Origin: Rhodobacter sp. NTK016B
GTDB lineage: Bacteria > Pseudomonadota > Alphaproteobacteria > Rhodobacterales > Rhodobacteraceae
DNA: 64,000 bases
NCBI RefSeq assembly: GCF_017303295.1
Contig: NZ_JAFKOK010000009.1
Location: 124,001 to 188,000 of the forward strand
Direction: 5' to 3'
The notes under the pieces are model-generated. The model was not told the DNA's origin. It searched no databases and worked only from the letters and a program-made list of their open reading frames with translations. Each line of letters opens with the position of its first letter. Position 1 is the first letter of the stretch. This document shows positions 7,236-16,032 of the stretch, in pieces. Both the position numbers and the translations under genes were made by a program.

Positions 7236-10114
7236 AGGACTTCATCATTCCCTGGGACGACCGTGACTACGGCACGCCCGCGTCGAAATCCGAGAAGCAG
7301 GTCACGCTGACCATCGACGGTTTCGAGGTCACCGTGCCCGAGGGCACCTCGATCATGCGCGCGGCCTCGATGGCCGGGATCCAGATCCCCAAACTCTGCG
7401 CCACCGACAGCGTCGACGCCTTCGGCTCGTGCCGTCTGTGCCTTGTGCAGATCGACGGGCGCAACGGCACGCCCGCCTCGTGCACCACGCCGGTTGCCGA
7501 GGGGCTGAACGTCCACACCCAGACCGAAACGGTCAAGCAATTGCGCAAAGGGGTGATGGAGCTTTACATCTCGGATCACCCGCTGGACTGCCTGACCTGT
7601 GCGGCCAATGGCGATTGCGAGCTGCAGGACATGGCAGGCGCCGTGGGTCTGCGCGACGTGCGCTACGAGGCGATGGATACCCATTTCCGTCCGCGCAATA
7701 ACGGCCACGCCAACCCGCAATACATGGCCAAGGACACGTCGAACCCGTATTTCGACTACGATCCGTCCAAATGCATCGTCTGCTCGCGCTGCGTGCGCGC
7801 CTGTGAAGAGGTGCAGGGCACCTTCGCACTGACGATTCAGGGCCGGGGCTGGGACAGCCGCGTTTCGGCGGGGACCAAGGCCGACAGCTTCCTCAGCTCG
7901 GATTGCGTGAGCTGCGGCGCCTGTGTGCAGGCCTGCCCGACCGCCACGCTGGTCGAGAAATCGGTCGTCGAGATCGGTACGCCCGAGCGCTCGGTCATCA
8001 CCACTTGCGCCTATTGCGGCGTCGGCTGCTCGTTCAAAGCGGAAATGCGCGGCGACGAACTCGTTCGCATGGTGCCGCACAAGGACGGCAAGGCCAACCG
8101 TGGTCATAGCTGCGTCAAGGGCCGCTTCGCCTATGGCTATGCCACGCACAAGGAACGTATCCTGAACCCGATGATCCGCGACAAGGTCACCGACCCGTGG
8201 AAAGAAGTGTCGTGGGAAGAGGCCATGTCCTTCGCCGCCAAGCGGATGCAGGGCCTGATCGACAAGCATGGCCGCCAGTCGGTCGGCGTCATCACCTCGT
8301 CGCGCTGCACGAACGAAGAGACCTATCTGGTTCAGAAACTGACCCGCGCGGTGTTCCAGAACAACAACACCGATACCTGCGCCCGTGTCTGCCACTCGCC
8401 CACCGGTTACGGTCTGGGCCAGACCTATGGCACCTCGGCCGGCACGCAGGACTTCGACTCGGTCGAGGATTCGGACGTGATCATGGTGATCGGTGCCAAC
8501 CCGAGCGCCGCGCACCCGGTCTTTGCCAGCCGCATGAAGAAGCGTCTGCGCAACGGCGCGAAGCTGATCGTGATCGACCCGCGCCGCACCGAGACGGTGG
8601 AAGCGCCGCATGTCAAAGCGGCGCATCACCTGCCGCTGCGTCCGGGCACCAACGTGGCCGTCGTGACCGCGCTGGCGCATGTGATCGTGACCGAGGGCCT
8701 GATGGACGAGGCCTTCATCCGCGAACGCTGCGACTGGGACGAGTTCCAGGATTACGCCGATTTCGTCTCGGATCCGCGCCATTCGCCCGAAGCGACCGAA
8801 GCGCTGACCCATGTCCCCGCCCAGACCCTGCGCGAAGCCGCGCGGCTCTATGCCAAGGGCGGTAACGCGGCGATCTATTACGGGCTCGGCGTGACCGAGC
8901 ACAGCCAGGGGTCGACCACCGTTATCGGCATCGCCAACCTCGCCATGCTGACCGGCAATATCGGTCGTCCGGGCGTCGGCGTGAACCCGCTGCGCGGTCA
9001 GAACAACGTGCAGGGCTCGTGCGATATGGGGTCGTTCCCGCACGAATTGCCGGGCTATCGCCACGTGAAGCTCGACGAGGTGCGCAACCTCTTCGAAGAC
9101 ACCTGGGGCGTGCAGATCGACAACGAACCGGGTCTGCGCATTCCCAACATGCTGGACGCCGCGGTCGAGGGCACCTTCAAGGGGCTCTATTGCCAGGGCG
9201 AGGACATCCTGCAATCCGATCCCGACACCAAACACGTCGCCGCCGGTCTGGCCGCGATGGAATGCGTGATCGTGCATGACCTGTTCCTGAACGAGACGGC
9301 GAACTACGCGCACGTGTTCTTCCCCGGCTCGACCTTCCTTGAAAAGGACGGGACGTTCACCAATGCCGAGCGCCGCATCAACCGCGTGCGCAAGGTGATG
9401 GCGCCGAAGAACGGCTATGCCGACTGGGAAGTCACCCAGATGTTCGCGCAGGCAATGGGGGCCAACTGGAACTACGCCCATCCCAGCCAGATCATGGACG
9501 AGATCGCGATGCTGACCCCGTCCTTTGCCGGGGTGAGCTACGAGCTGCTCGAGGAAAAGAACTCGATCCAGTGGCCCTGTAACGAGAAGGCGCCCGAGGG
9601 CACGCCGACGATGCATATCGACGGCTTCGTGCGCGGCAAGGGCAAGTTCATCCGCACCGAATACGTGGCGACGGATGAAAAGACCGGGCCCCGCTTCCCG
9701 CTGCTGCTGACCACCGGCCGGATCCTTAGCCAGTACAATGTGGGCGCCCAGACGCGGCGCACCCACAACGTCGTCTGGCACGATCAGGACGTGCTCGAGA
9801 TCCATCCGCATGACGCCGAAAATCGCGGCGTCCGCGATGGCGATTACGTCCGGCTGGCGTCGCGTTCGGGGGAAACCACGCTGCGCGCGACGATCACCGA
9901 CAAGGTGTCGCCGGGGGTGGTCTACACGACCTTCCACCACCCCGACACGCAGGCCAATGTCGTCACCACCGATTTCTCGGACTGGGCCACCAACTGCCCG
10001 GAATACAAGGTGACGGCGGTGCAGGTCAGCCCGTCGAACGGTCCGTCGCAATGGCAGGAAGATTACGCCGCGCAGGCCGAGCAGGCGCGTCGCATCCTGC
10101 CGGCGGCCGAGTGA
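7232..10114 (+). CDS. fdsA: NAD-dependent formate dehydrogenase alpha subunit (molybdopterin, catalytic)
   Basis: A 960-residue catalytic subunit holding the bis-MGD molybdenum centre and several iron-sulfur clusters. In order: an N-terminal [2Fe-2S] ferredoxin-like domain (GSCRLC), the His/Cys [4Fe-4S] motif (HPLDCLTC...GDC), a two-cluster ferredoxin domain (CIVCSRCVRAC and CVSCGACVQAC), then an FdhF-type domain with its own cluster (CAYCGVGC). Cys387, followed by His388, is the expected molybdenum ligand (Cys386 in the R. capsulatus enzyme, from memory). ATG7232 overlaps the micro-ORF stop, with GGGAGGAA upstream. A thiolate rather than selenocysteine ligand is encoded. Confidence 0.97.
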   Translation: MKDFIIPWDDRDYGTPASKSEKQVTLTIDGFEVTVPEGTSIMRAASMAGIQIPKLCATDSVDAFGSCRLCLVQIDGRNGTPASCTTPVAEGLNVHTQTETVKQLRKGVMELYISDHPLDCLTCAANGDCELQDMAGAVGLRDVRYEAMDTHFRPRNNGHANPQYMAKDTSNPYFDYDPSKCIVCSRCVRACEEVQGTFALTIQGRGWDSRVSAGTKADSFLSSDCVSCGACVQACPTATLVEKSVVEIGTPERSVITTCAYCGVGCSFKAEMRGDELVRMVPHKDGKANRGHSCVKGRFAYGYATHKERILNPMIRDKVTDPWKEVSWEEAMSFAAKRMQGLIDKHGRQSVGVITSSRCTNEETYLVQKLTRAVFQNNNTDTCARVCHSPTGYGLGQTYGTSAGTQDFDSVEDSDVIMVIGANPSAAHPVFASRMKKRLRNGAKLIVIDPRRTETVEAPHVKAAHHLPLRPGTNVAVVTALAHVIVTEGLMDEAFIRERCDWDEFQDYADFVSDPRHSPEATEALTHVPAQTLREAARLYAKGGNAAIYYGLGVTEHSQGSTTVIGIANLAMLTGNIGRPGVGVNPLRGQNNVQGSCDMGSFPHELPGYRHVKLDEVRNLFEDTWGVQIDNEPGLRIPNMLDAAVEGTFKGLYCQGEDILQSDPDTKHVAAGLAAMECVIVHDLFLNETANYAHVFFPGSTFLEKDGTFTNAERRINRVRKVMAPKNGYADWEVTQMFAQAMGANWNYAHPSQIMDEIAMLTPSFAGVSYELLEEKNSIQWPCNEKAPEGTPTMHIDGFVRGKGKFIRTEYVATDEKTGPRFPLLLTTGRILSQYNVGAQTRRTHNVVWHDQDVLEIHPHDAENRGVRDGDYVRLASRSGETTLRATITDKVSPGVVYTTFHHPDTQANVVTTDFSDWATNCPEYKVTAVQVSPSNGPSQWQEDYAAQAEQARRILPAAE

Positions 10115-10118
10115 GGCC

Positions 10119-10928
10119 ATGCAGGGCGCCCGCCCCCGTCCCCGTCTGGCGTTCGGCACGGATATCGTGCCGGGCGACCGGGTGCTGCCCGATGAGGTCG
10201 CCGTCGCGCTGACCTTCAACGGCACCACACAGGCGGTGATGATGGCGACGCCCGACCATCTGGCCGATTTCGCCTATGGTTTCGCGCTGACCGAAGGGCT
10301 GGCGCGGCCCGACGAGATCGAAAGCATCGACGTCGTCGAGACCGAGCGCGGCCTCGACGTTCAACTGTGGGTCACGGCCGACGCCGAGGCCCGCCTGACC
10401 GAGCGCCGCCGCGTCATGGCGGGGCCGGTGGGCTGCGGGCTGTGCGGCATCGACAGTCTTGAACAGGCGATGCGCGACGTGACCCCGGTGGCTCATGGCA
10501 GCTTCCGGCTTACTCCCGCGCAGGTAAACGACGCCATCGACGCCCTGCCCCGCCAGCAGGCGCTGCACGACGTCACCCGCAGCGCCCATTGCGCGGCGTT
10601 CTGGGACGGCGAGCGGGTGATTGCCGCGCGCGAAGATGTCGGGCGGCACAACGCGCTCGACAAACTCGCGGGCGCGTTGATGCGAACCGGGACGCAGCCC
10701 ACGGCCTCGGGCGCGGTGGTTTTGACCTCGCGCGTTTCCATCGACCTCGTGCAGAAAGTGGCCGCGATCGGTGCGCCGATGATCATTGCCGTGTCGTCGC
10801 CGACCGCCGCCGCCGTGGACCTTGCCGAGCAATCGGGGATCACCCTGATCGCCCAGGCCCGGCCCGACCGTTTCGAGCTATTCACGCATTCCGACCGTAT
10901 TCAGACGAGGGAACCTCATGTCCGCTGA
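10119..10928 (+). CDS. fdhD: Formate dehydrogenase maturation sulfurtransferase FdhD/FdsC
   Basis: A 269-residue FdhD-family protein, called FdsC in fds operons. It binds bis-MGD and supplies the sulfido ligand of the molybdenum cofactor before insertion into the alpha subunit. The CxxC motif is in GPVGCGLCGID near residues 107-110, and the conserved SAHCAAFWD and REDVGRHNALDK segments follow at about 152 and 171. It starts four bases after the fdsA stop and ends eleven bases inside the fdsD reading frame, so all are co-translated. Whether it acts only as a chaperone or also as a sulfurtransferase in this organism is not shown. Confidence 0.93.
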   Translation: MQGARPRPRLAFGTDIVPGDRVLPDEVAVALTFNGTTQAVMMATPDHLADFAYGFALTEGLARPDEIESIDVVETERGLDVQLWVTADAEARLTERRRVMAGPVGCGLCGIDSLEQAMRDVTPVAHGSFRLTPAQVNDAIDALPRQQALHDVTRSAHCAAFWDGERVIAAREDVGRHNALDKLAGALMRTGTQPTASGAVVLTSRVSIDLVQKVAAIGAPMIIAVSSPTAAAVDLAEQSGITLIAQARPDRFELFTHSDRIQTREPHVR

Positions 10929-11139
10929 CAAGATCGTCCGCATGGCCAACCAGATCGCCGCCTTCATGGCCTCGAAGCCGCATGACGAAGGCGTCTCGGG
11001 CCTTGCCGCGCATATCAACGATTTCTGGGAGCCGCGGATGCGCCGCGAATTCTTCCAACTGATAGACGCGGGCGCCGAGGGCTTCGACCCGCTGGTTCTG
11101 GAAGCCGCCGGACAGATCCGCAGGCCCGCCGCCGCCTGA
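10918..11139 (+). CDS. fdsD: Formate dehydrogenase delta subunit
   Basis: A 73-residue protein matching FdsD in size, place and features (KIVRMANQIAAFMAS at the start and the central NDFWEPRMRREF motif). FdsD is needed for active NAD-dependent formate dehydrogenase and probably assists assembly. It overlaps fdhD by eleven bases and is the last gene, followed by an intrinsic terminator. Confidence 0.92.
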   Translation: MSADKIVRMANQIAAFMASKPHDEGVSGLAAHINDFWEPRMRREFFQLIDAGAEGFDPLVLEAAGQIRRPAAA

Positions 11140-11151
11140 ACCGGATGTGAC

Positions 11152-11175
11152 AAAGGGCACCGCAAGGTGCCCTTT
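11152..11175 (+). terminator. Intrinsic terminator of the fds operon
   Basis: AAAGGGCACC and GGTGCCCTTT form a perfect 10-bp stem around GCAA, followed by CTTGTT. It lies 12 bases after the fdsD stop and ahead of the convergent secreted-protein gene, and could serve both directions. Confidence 0.85.
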
Positions 11176-11205
11176 CTTGTTCCTCAGGCCGGTGTTCCGC
11201 CCGGA

Positions 11206-11712
11206 TCAGATATTGTTGGTCCAGTTGTTCAGCATCAGCGTCACGGTCACGCCGCAGCCGCGCATCCCGTTGAAATTGGTGATCCGCAGACGCAGGCGGA
11301 TATGCTCGCTGTGTTCGTCGAAGGTCGTGCTTGCAAAAGGCACCCCTTCGCGCGCCAGCACGCGGACCCAGGTTTGCGGCCCCATGCTGTACATCCGCCC
11401 CCAGACCACGTTGCCATAAGCCCGCATCCAGCCATTGCCGGGATCCAGTTCGTTCCAGACGCGCAGGATATTCGCCCCGCCGACCGCAAAGTTCAGCACC
11501 AGTTCGCTGGCGCCGCCATCGATTTCACGGGCGGAGTATCGGGCACGGACCATCTCGGTCTGGGTCGGGAAGCCGTAATCCTCGCATCCCCAGGCATCGG
11601 TGATATAGCCGCCGCCGGTAAATTCGGCCCGCGCGGGGCTGGCGATGACAGCCGCCAGCAGGAACGCCACCGGGGCGAAACGAAACAGGGTGAATCGGAT
11701 CAGTCGGATCAT
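11206..11712 (-). CDS. Secreted protein of unknown function, paralogue 1 of 2
   Basis: A 168-residue protein with a Sec signal peptide (basic MIRLIRFTLFR, hydrophobic core, cleavage after SPARA near residue 30). The mature part begins GGGYI, has a Cys in GCEDYG, aromatic beta-rich segments, and a second Cys in the motif FNGMRGC near the C-terminus. The upstream gene product shares the same frame: GGGY, C-E, and FNxxxGC. The two cysteines probably form a disulfide. AAGGAA lies eight bases before the start. I know no function. Adjacency to the type II secretion genes makes it a possible secreton substrate, which is inference. Confidence 0.75.
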   Translation of the reverse strand: MIRLIRFTLFRFAPVAFLLAAVIASPARAEFTGGGYITDAWGCEDYGFPTQTEMVRARYSAREIDGGASELVLNFAVGGANILRVWNELDPGNGWMRAYGNVVWGRMYSMGPQTWVRVLAREGVPFASTTFDEHSEHIRLRLRITNFNGMRGCGVTVTLMLNNWTNNI

Positions 11713-11734
11713 CGTCTCGGTTCCTTGCTGAGGG

Positions 11735-12232
11735 TCAGTTGCGATGCAGCGACAGGTAGGCGATCATCTCGCAACCTTCGTGCTCATTGAAATTCGAGAA
11801 TTCGAGGATCAACTGATCCAGCTCACGGTCCCAGCGGCCCGGAATATCACCGTAATAGTACCAGCTGAACGACATGGTCGGCTCTTCGGGGCTGTAAGGA
11901 CCGTTCCAGACATAGGTGGCGCTTTCGATCACCTGCGTCGAACGATAGCGCCCGTTATTGTTGAAGGTGAAGGCGATCGTCCCGGTGCCGAAAAGCAGCG
12001 ACATCTGCGAGATGTCAGGCTGGTTGCCCCATGCGCCCTGCGGCTCGAACCGGGCCAGAACCTGATGAACGCCGCCCCAGCCATTTTGCTCGCAGGCGCT
12101 GTTGCGCGAGACCAGATATCCGCCGCCCAGCAGCTCGGTTCCCGCCAGCGCCGGCGTCGCGGCGCCAAGAGCCACACATGCCATACCACCGAAGGTGGCC
12201 CGCCGGATGGCGTTCGCAAAAATTGCCGTCAT
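11735..12232 (-). CDS. Secreted protein of unknown function, paralogue 2 of 2
   Basis: A 165-residue protein with a signal peptide ending at TPALA near residue 30. The mature region contains GGGYL, Cys in SACEQNG, an acidic, aromatic beta-rich middle (SFSWYYYGD) and FNEHEGC before a final strand. Spacing of the shared motifs indicates an old tandem duplication with the downstream gene (22-base gap, same strand), not a recent copy, since most residues differ. AAGGG precedes the ATG. Probably co-transcribed with its paralogue. Function unknown. Confidence 0.75.
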   Translation of the reverse strand: MTAIFANAIRRATFGGMACVALGAATPALAGTELLGGGYLVSRNSACEQNGWGGVHQVLARFEPQGAWGNQPDISQMSLLFGTGTIAFTFNNNGRYRSTQVIESATYVWNGPYSPEEPTMSFSWYYYGDIPGRWDRELDQLILEFSNFNEHEGCEMIAYLSLHRN

Positions 12233-12382
12233 ACCGTTACCCTTGTCACCAGATACGCCTTAATCGCGACGCTAAGCTGGTGCCGGAACACGGCTAAAGT
12301 TCGGCAAGAATTACATCATTTTAAGGATACTTTGGGATTGGAAGGGCGCAATTGCCCGTCCGCACGACCACAGGCTGTGTGC

Positions 12383-12934
12383 TCAGACCGACTGCAGATC
12401 CTGCGCGATCAGGTTCGCACGTGCCCGCATCGAGCCGGTACTGTCCAGAGTTCCCTCACGCGCGACAAAGGCGCTGATGTCGGTCTGGGCCGAGATGAGC
12501 AGCGCGCGCGTATCGGCATCGTGCAGCCCCGCCGCCAGACGCTCGCGCGCGGCTTCGTGGCGCGCGGTGCCCCGAACGGCCAGAGCCGAGGCCTGGATCG
12601 ACCCTTCATGCCGCTGGATCAGCACATCGGCCACGGTGATCGCCTGAAAATACTGATTGGCACGCAGCAGCGCGTGCGCATATTCCAGCTGCAGCCGCGC
12701 CGCCGAATTGGCATCGACGCTTTCGATCAGCCGGGCGTAATGCCGGATCGCGGTGTCGTAATTGCCGGTTTCGAGAGCCTGCCGCGCCACGAGGTAATCG
12801 GATTGCGGACCGCCCCCGGCCATGGTGCCCGCCGCCTCGCAACTGGCGAGAGCGAGAACCGAACACAAGGCCAGCCGAACGCTTCTGGAGGGGACGCTGA
12901 TTGCCACTACTCTCACCTGCTTTTGTGATTTCAT
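12383..12934 (-). CDS. TPR-containing lipoprotein next to the type II secretion genes
   Basis: A 183-residue protein with a basic N-terminus, a hydrophobic run and the lipobox LASC, predicting lipidation of Cys32. After it come helical repeat units (YLVARQALETGNYDTAIRHY at about 46-65 and further Ala/Leu-rich helices) of the TPR kind. ATG12934 is chosen because the longer open frame would bury the lipoprotein signal. It is divergent from gspC across 142 bases containing two C-rich tracts. Its context suggests an outer-membrane or periplasmic helper of the secreton, as lipoproteins often assist secretin assembly, but it is not a recognised pilotin. Confidence 0.7.
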   Translation of the reverse strand: MKSQKQVRVVAISVPSRSVRLALCSVLALASCEAAGTMAGGGPQSDYLVARQALETGNYDTAIRHYARLIESVDANSAARLQLEYAHALLRANQYFQAITVADVLIQRHEGSIQASALAVRGTARHEAARERLAAGLHDADTRALLISAQTDISAFVAREGTLDSTGSMRARANLIAQDLQSV

Positions 12935-13076
12935 TCTACGCAGCGCGCCTGATAAAGTCCAGAAAAACACCCCCCGGTTATCAAATGGCTCCCCCCCGGT
13001 CGCAACGGACACGGCGCCATCGGCAAAGAACCGGCTTCGGGGAGAAGGTGTTGGGGACAAAAGGGATTAATCGCGC

Positions 13077-14039
13077 ATGAGTATCGCCACCGGGACCGCA
13101 CGGGCTGCCTTGTCGCCACGCGCCGCTGGTGGACGGGCGTCGGCGCTGGCGCTGCTTCCGGCGGGCGCGGTGGCGGGGTTCGGCCTTGGCCTTGCCGCGC
13201 TGGCGCTTTTCGCGCCGGCCCCGGATGTGCAACCCCTGCCAGCCATCGCCGATGTCGCTGCCGCCCCCGCTGCGCGCGTGGCCGATCCTGAACAGGCGCC
13301 CATCGCCGAAACCGGGTGGTCGCCGCTTTTCGGCACGCTGCCCGAAGCCCCTGTCGCCCCCCCCGTCGCCGCGCTCCCCCAGCCCGAAGCGCCGCCGCCC
13401 CCCGATCCGCGCGACAATGTCGATCTGTCGACCATCCGCCTGCGCGGCCTGATCGTCGACGATGCCGAGGGCGACGCCTTCGCGCTGGTCGAGGGCCGCA
13501 ACGGGATGGAAATCTATCGCCAGGGCGACATCCTGCCCGACGGGTTCGAGATCCTTGCCGTGACCCGCGACGGGCTGGTGATCGACGTGTACGGAGAACA
13601 AGAGATCATCGATTTCGCCGAGAATTCCGCCACGGTCGACGTATCGCGCTTCGAAGAACCGCGCCCCCGGCTGGATCGCCGCCCGCCCGGCGCCTCGCGC
13701 TCGATCGACCTGTCCGAACCCTATGACGGCCCGGGCGGCTCAGGCGGCGACCCGTTCGGGCGCGACCGGCGCGATCCGTTCGGGCGGGGCGAAAACTATG
13801 GCCGCGACCCGTCGGGTCAGGACCCTTATGCGCAAGACCCGTACGCACAGGACCCTTACGCCCAGGATCCCTATGCTCAGGATCCTTATGCGCAAGACCC
13901 CTATGCCCAAGATCCCTATGCGCAGAGCGCGCCCCCCTATGATGGCCCCAGCGGCCCAAACGAGGGCGAGTATGGCGGGTATCCCGATGCCGGGCCGTCG
14001 CTGCCTCCGGATAGTCGGCGTTTCGGCATCGGTCGTTGA
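13077..14039 (+). CDS. gspC: Type II secretion protein C-like, with Asp/Pro/Tyr/Ala/Gln repeats
   Basis: A 320-residue bitopic inner-membrane protein: a short cytoplasmic N-terminus, one transmembrane segment near residues 25-45, a Pro/Ala-rich periplasmic linker, then a GspC homology-region domain at about 118-175 (RLRGLIVDD...ALVEGRNGMEIYRQGDIL). That domain contacts the secretin. In place of a PDZ domain there is a low-complexity Gly/Asp/Pro tail including seven DPYAQ repeats. First gene of gspCDEF. Assignment rests on the HR domain and position; the extreme N- and C-termini are poorly conserved. Confidence 0.8.
   Translation: MSIATGTARAALSPRAAGGRASALALLPAGAVAGFGLGLAALALFAPAPDVQPLPAIADVAAAPAARVADPEQAPIAETGWSPLFGTLPEAPVAPPVAALPQPEAPPPPDPRDNVDLSTIRLRGLIVDDAEGDAFALVEGRNGMEIYRQGDILPDGFEILAVTRDGLVIDVYGEQEIIDFAENSATVDVSRFEEPRPRLDRRPPGASRSIDLSEPYDGPGGSGGDPFGRDRRDPFGRGENYGRDPSGQDPYAQDPYAQDPYAQDPYAQDPYAQDPYAQDPYAQSAPPYDGPSGPNEGEYGGYPDAGPSLPPDSRRFGIGR
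13821..13925 (+). repeat. Seven tandem 15-bp units encoding DPYAQ in gspC
   Basis: Seven consecutive in-frame 15-base units, GA(C/T)CC(N)TA(C/T)GC(N)CA(A/G), each encode Asp-Pro-Tyr-Ala-Gln. Differences are almost all at third codon positions, so the protein repeat is kept while the DNA has drifted. Confidence 0.95.
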
Positions 14040-14100
14040 TTTTTTGCGGAAACCTGCCCATTCACGTTGACGCTGCCGAGGATACGGAAACAATCGCGCC

Positions 14101-16032
14101 ATGAAACGACTTGCCGCCCTTCTCCTTGTCGCTGTCCTCGTGATGACCTCGGTCACGGGGGCGGTCCGCGCGCAGATCCGGCTGGACCTGCGCGACGTGG
14201 ACCTGCGCAGCTATATCCAGCTGGTCAGCGAACAGACCAACCGCAATTTTCTGGTCGATCCGCAGGTTCAGGGCACGGTCTCGGTCTTTGCCCCGGTGCC
14301 GGTGACCCCTGCGGCAAGCTACGAGATCTTTCTCAACGTGCTGGAACTCAACGGCCTGACGATTGTCGAGGGCGAAGGCATCGACCGTATCGTGCCGATG
14401 CGCGCGGCGCCCGGTCTTGCGCCCGGCACGGCAGGCGGTCGCGCGGGCGGCGCCTATGTGACGCGGGTGATCCCCGTCGCGACCGAAGACCTCGCCGAGG
14501 TGTTCGAGGTCGTCCAGCCCCTCGTCCCGCCCGAAGCGATCCTGACGCCCGTCCCGTCGGCCGGGCTGCTGATCCTGTCCGACCGGCGCGAGAATATTGG
14601 CCGGATCGAGCAACTGATCGCCCGGCTGGGGCAGGCCAGCAACCGCTCGGTCGAAACGATCCGCCTGAACCATGCCGTCGCGTCCGAGATGATCGGCGTG
14701 CTGCAGACCGCCCTGCCCTCGACCACCGGCGCAGGCAGCATCGCCGCCGATGCGGGCGGTAATGCCATCGTCGTCTCGGGCCCGGCGGAATTCCGCGACC
14801 GGGTCCGCAGCGTTGTGTTGCAGCTCGACCGCCCGCAGGTCGGCCCGACCTCGCGCGTGGTGCGGCTGAACTATGCGCAGGCCAGCGAACTGGCCGACGT
14901 GGTGCGCGAATCCATGGGCGGCGGCGGTGAGGGCGAAGGCTCGACCAATGGCGTCACCGTGGTGGCCGAACCGCAATCGAATTCCCTGCTGATCACCGCC
15001 CCGCGCGAACGGATCGAGTCAATCGCCCGTGCCGTCCAGTCCCTCGACGTGCGCCCCTCTCAGGTGCTGATCGAAGCCGTGATCTTCGAAATCTCGGCCG
15101 AGAATTTCAGCGACCTGTCGGTGCAGTTCGGCGGGCTTCTCAATCAGGCCATCGGCGGCGGCACGTCGTTTTCGATGGACGGACGCTCGTCGCTGATCAC
15201 GCTGATCGCTTCGGCCATGGGGGGCGGCACGCCCAGTCCGGGCAATGGCGGGTTCATCGGCTATAATGACGGCAATTTCGCCGCCCTCATCACCGCCATC
15301 GCCCGCGAACGCACGACGCGGCTGCTTTCGACCCCCGCCGTGCTGACGCTGAACAATCAGGAAGCCGAAATCGTCGTGGCACAAAACGTGCCCTTCGTGA
15401 CCGGGCAGTACTCTACCACCGAAGGCGGCTCGGCCGAAAACCCGTTCCAGACCATCGAACGGCAGGATGTGGGTCTGACGCTGACGGTCACGCCGCAGAT
15501 CACCGATGACGCGACCGTGCGTATGGCGATTGCGCAGGAAGTGTCGAACCTGACCGGCTCGACCTCGGCCGCCGGGGGCGAGATCACGGCACGGCGCCGG
15601 TTGTCGACCAATGCGCTAGTGGGGGATGGAGAAGTCATCATCCTCGGCGGCCTGATCGAGGACAATTCGACCTCGCAGAACCAGCGCGTGCCGGGGCTCA
15701 GCGCCATTCCCGTGGTCGGCCAGCTGTTCCGTGGCCGCTCGGTGCAGGAAGGCCAGCGCGTGCTGCTGATCATGCTGCGCCCGCGTGTCGTCCATAACGA
15801 AACCGAAGCCGAGCGCATCACCCGCGAGATCGCGCGCGAAGGCGAAGCCCTAAGCCGCCAGATCATGCCACGCTCGAATGCCGGGCTGTATCCCGAGGTA
15901 CGCCGCACCGGATTTCCCTTTGACGGCGTCGATCTGAACCAGCCCTTCGACCAGACCTATGTCGATCGGGCCGTTCGCGACCGTCTGTTCCCGCCGCTGC
16001 CGCCGCGGCTGAACGTCGATGTCGGGCAATGA
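14101..16032 (+). CDS. gspD: Type II secretion system secretin
   Basis: A 643-residue outer-membrane secretin with a Sec signal peptide (cleavage near residue 25, VRA-Q). N0 (IRLDLRDVDLRSYIQLVSEQTNRNFLVDP, about 26-54) and the repeated N1-N3 domains follow, then the C-terminal secretin core starting near residue 330 (LIEAVIFEISAENFSDLSVQFG) with the VPFVTG region and the conserved VPGLSAIPVVGQLF segment near 535-548. It forms the multimeric channel through which folded proteins leave. It starts 61 bases after gspC and overlaps gspE by ATGA. Confidence 0.95.
   Translation: MKRLAALLLVAVLVMTSVTGAVRAQIRLDLRDVDLRSYIQLVSEQTNRNFLVDPQVQGTVSVFAPVPVTPAASYEIFLNVLELNGLTIVEGEGIDRIVPMRAAPGLAPGTAGGRAGGAYVTRVIPVATEDLAEVFEVVQPLVPPEAILTPVPSAGLLILSDRRENIGRIEQLIARLGQASNRSVETIRLNHAVASEMIGVLQTALPSTTGAGSIAADAGGNAIVVSGPAEFRDRVRSVVLQLDRPQVGPTSRVVRLNYAQASELADVVRESMGGGGEGEGSTNGVTVVAEPQSNSLLITAPRERIESIARAVQSLDVRPSQVLIEAVIFEISAENFSDLSVQFGGLLNQAIGGGTSFSMDGRSSLITLIASAMGGGTPSPGNGGFIGYNDGNFAALITAIARERTTRLLSTPAVLTLNNQEAEIVVAQNVPFVTGQYSTTEGGSAENPFQTIERQDVGLTLTVTPQITDDATVRMAIAQEVSNLTGSTSAAGGEITARRRLSTNALVGDGEVIILGGLIEDNSTSQNQRVPGLSAIPVVGQLFRGRSVQEGQRVLLIMLRPRVVHNETEAERITREIAREGEALSRQIMPRSNAGLYPEVRRTGFPFDGVDLNQPFDQTYVDRAVRDRLFPPLPPRLNVDVGQ

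Noticed and set aside
7061-10228. A very long open frame antisense to fdsB-fdsA (over 1000 codons)
   Set aside because: It is the mirror of strongly conserved fds genes. High GC gives long antisense frames, and its translation is rich in Arg, His and Ala without recognisable domains.
13821-13925. Tandem repeat considered as a CRISPR array
   Set aside because: The 15-bp units are contiguous, in frame, and have no spacers. They encode DPYAQ within gspC.
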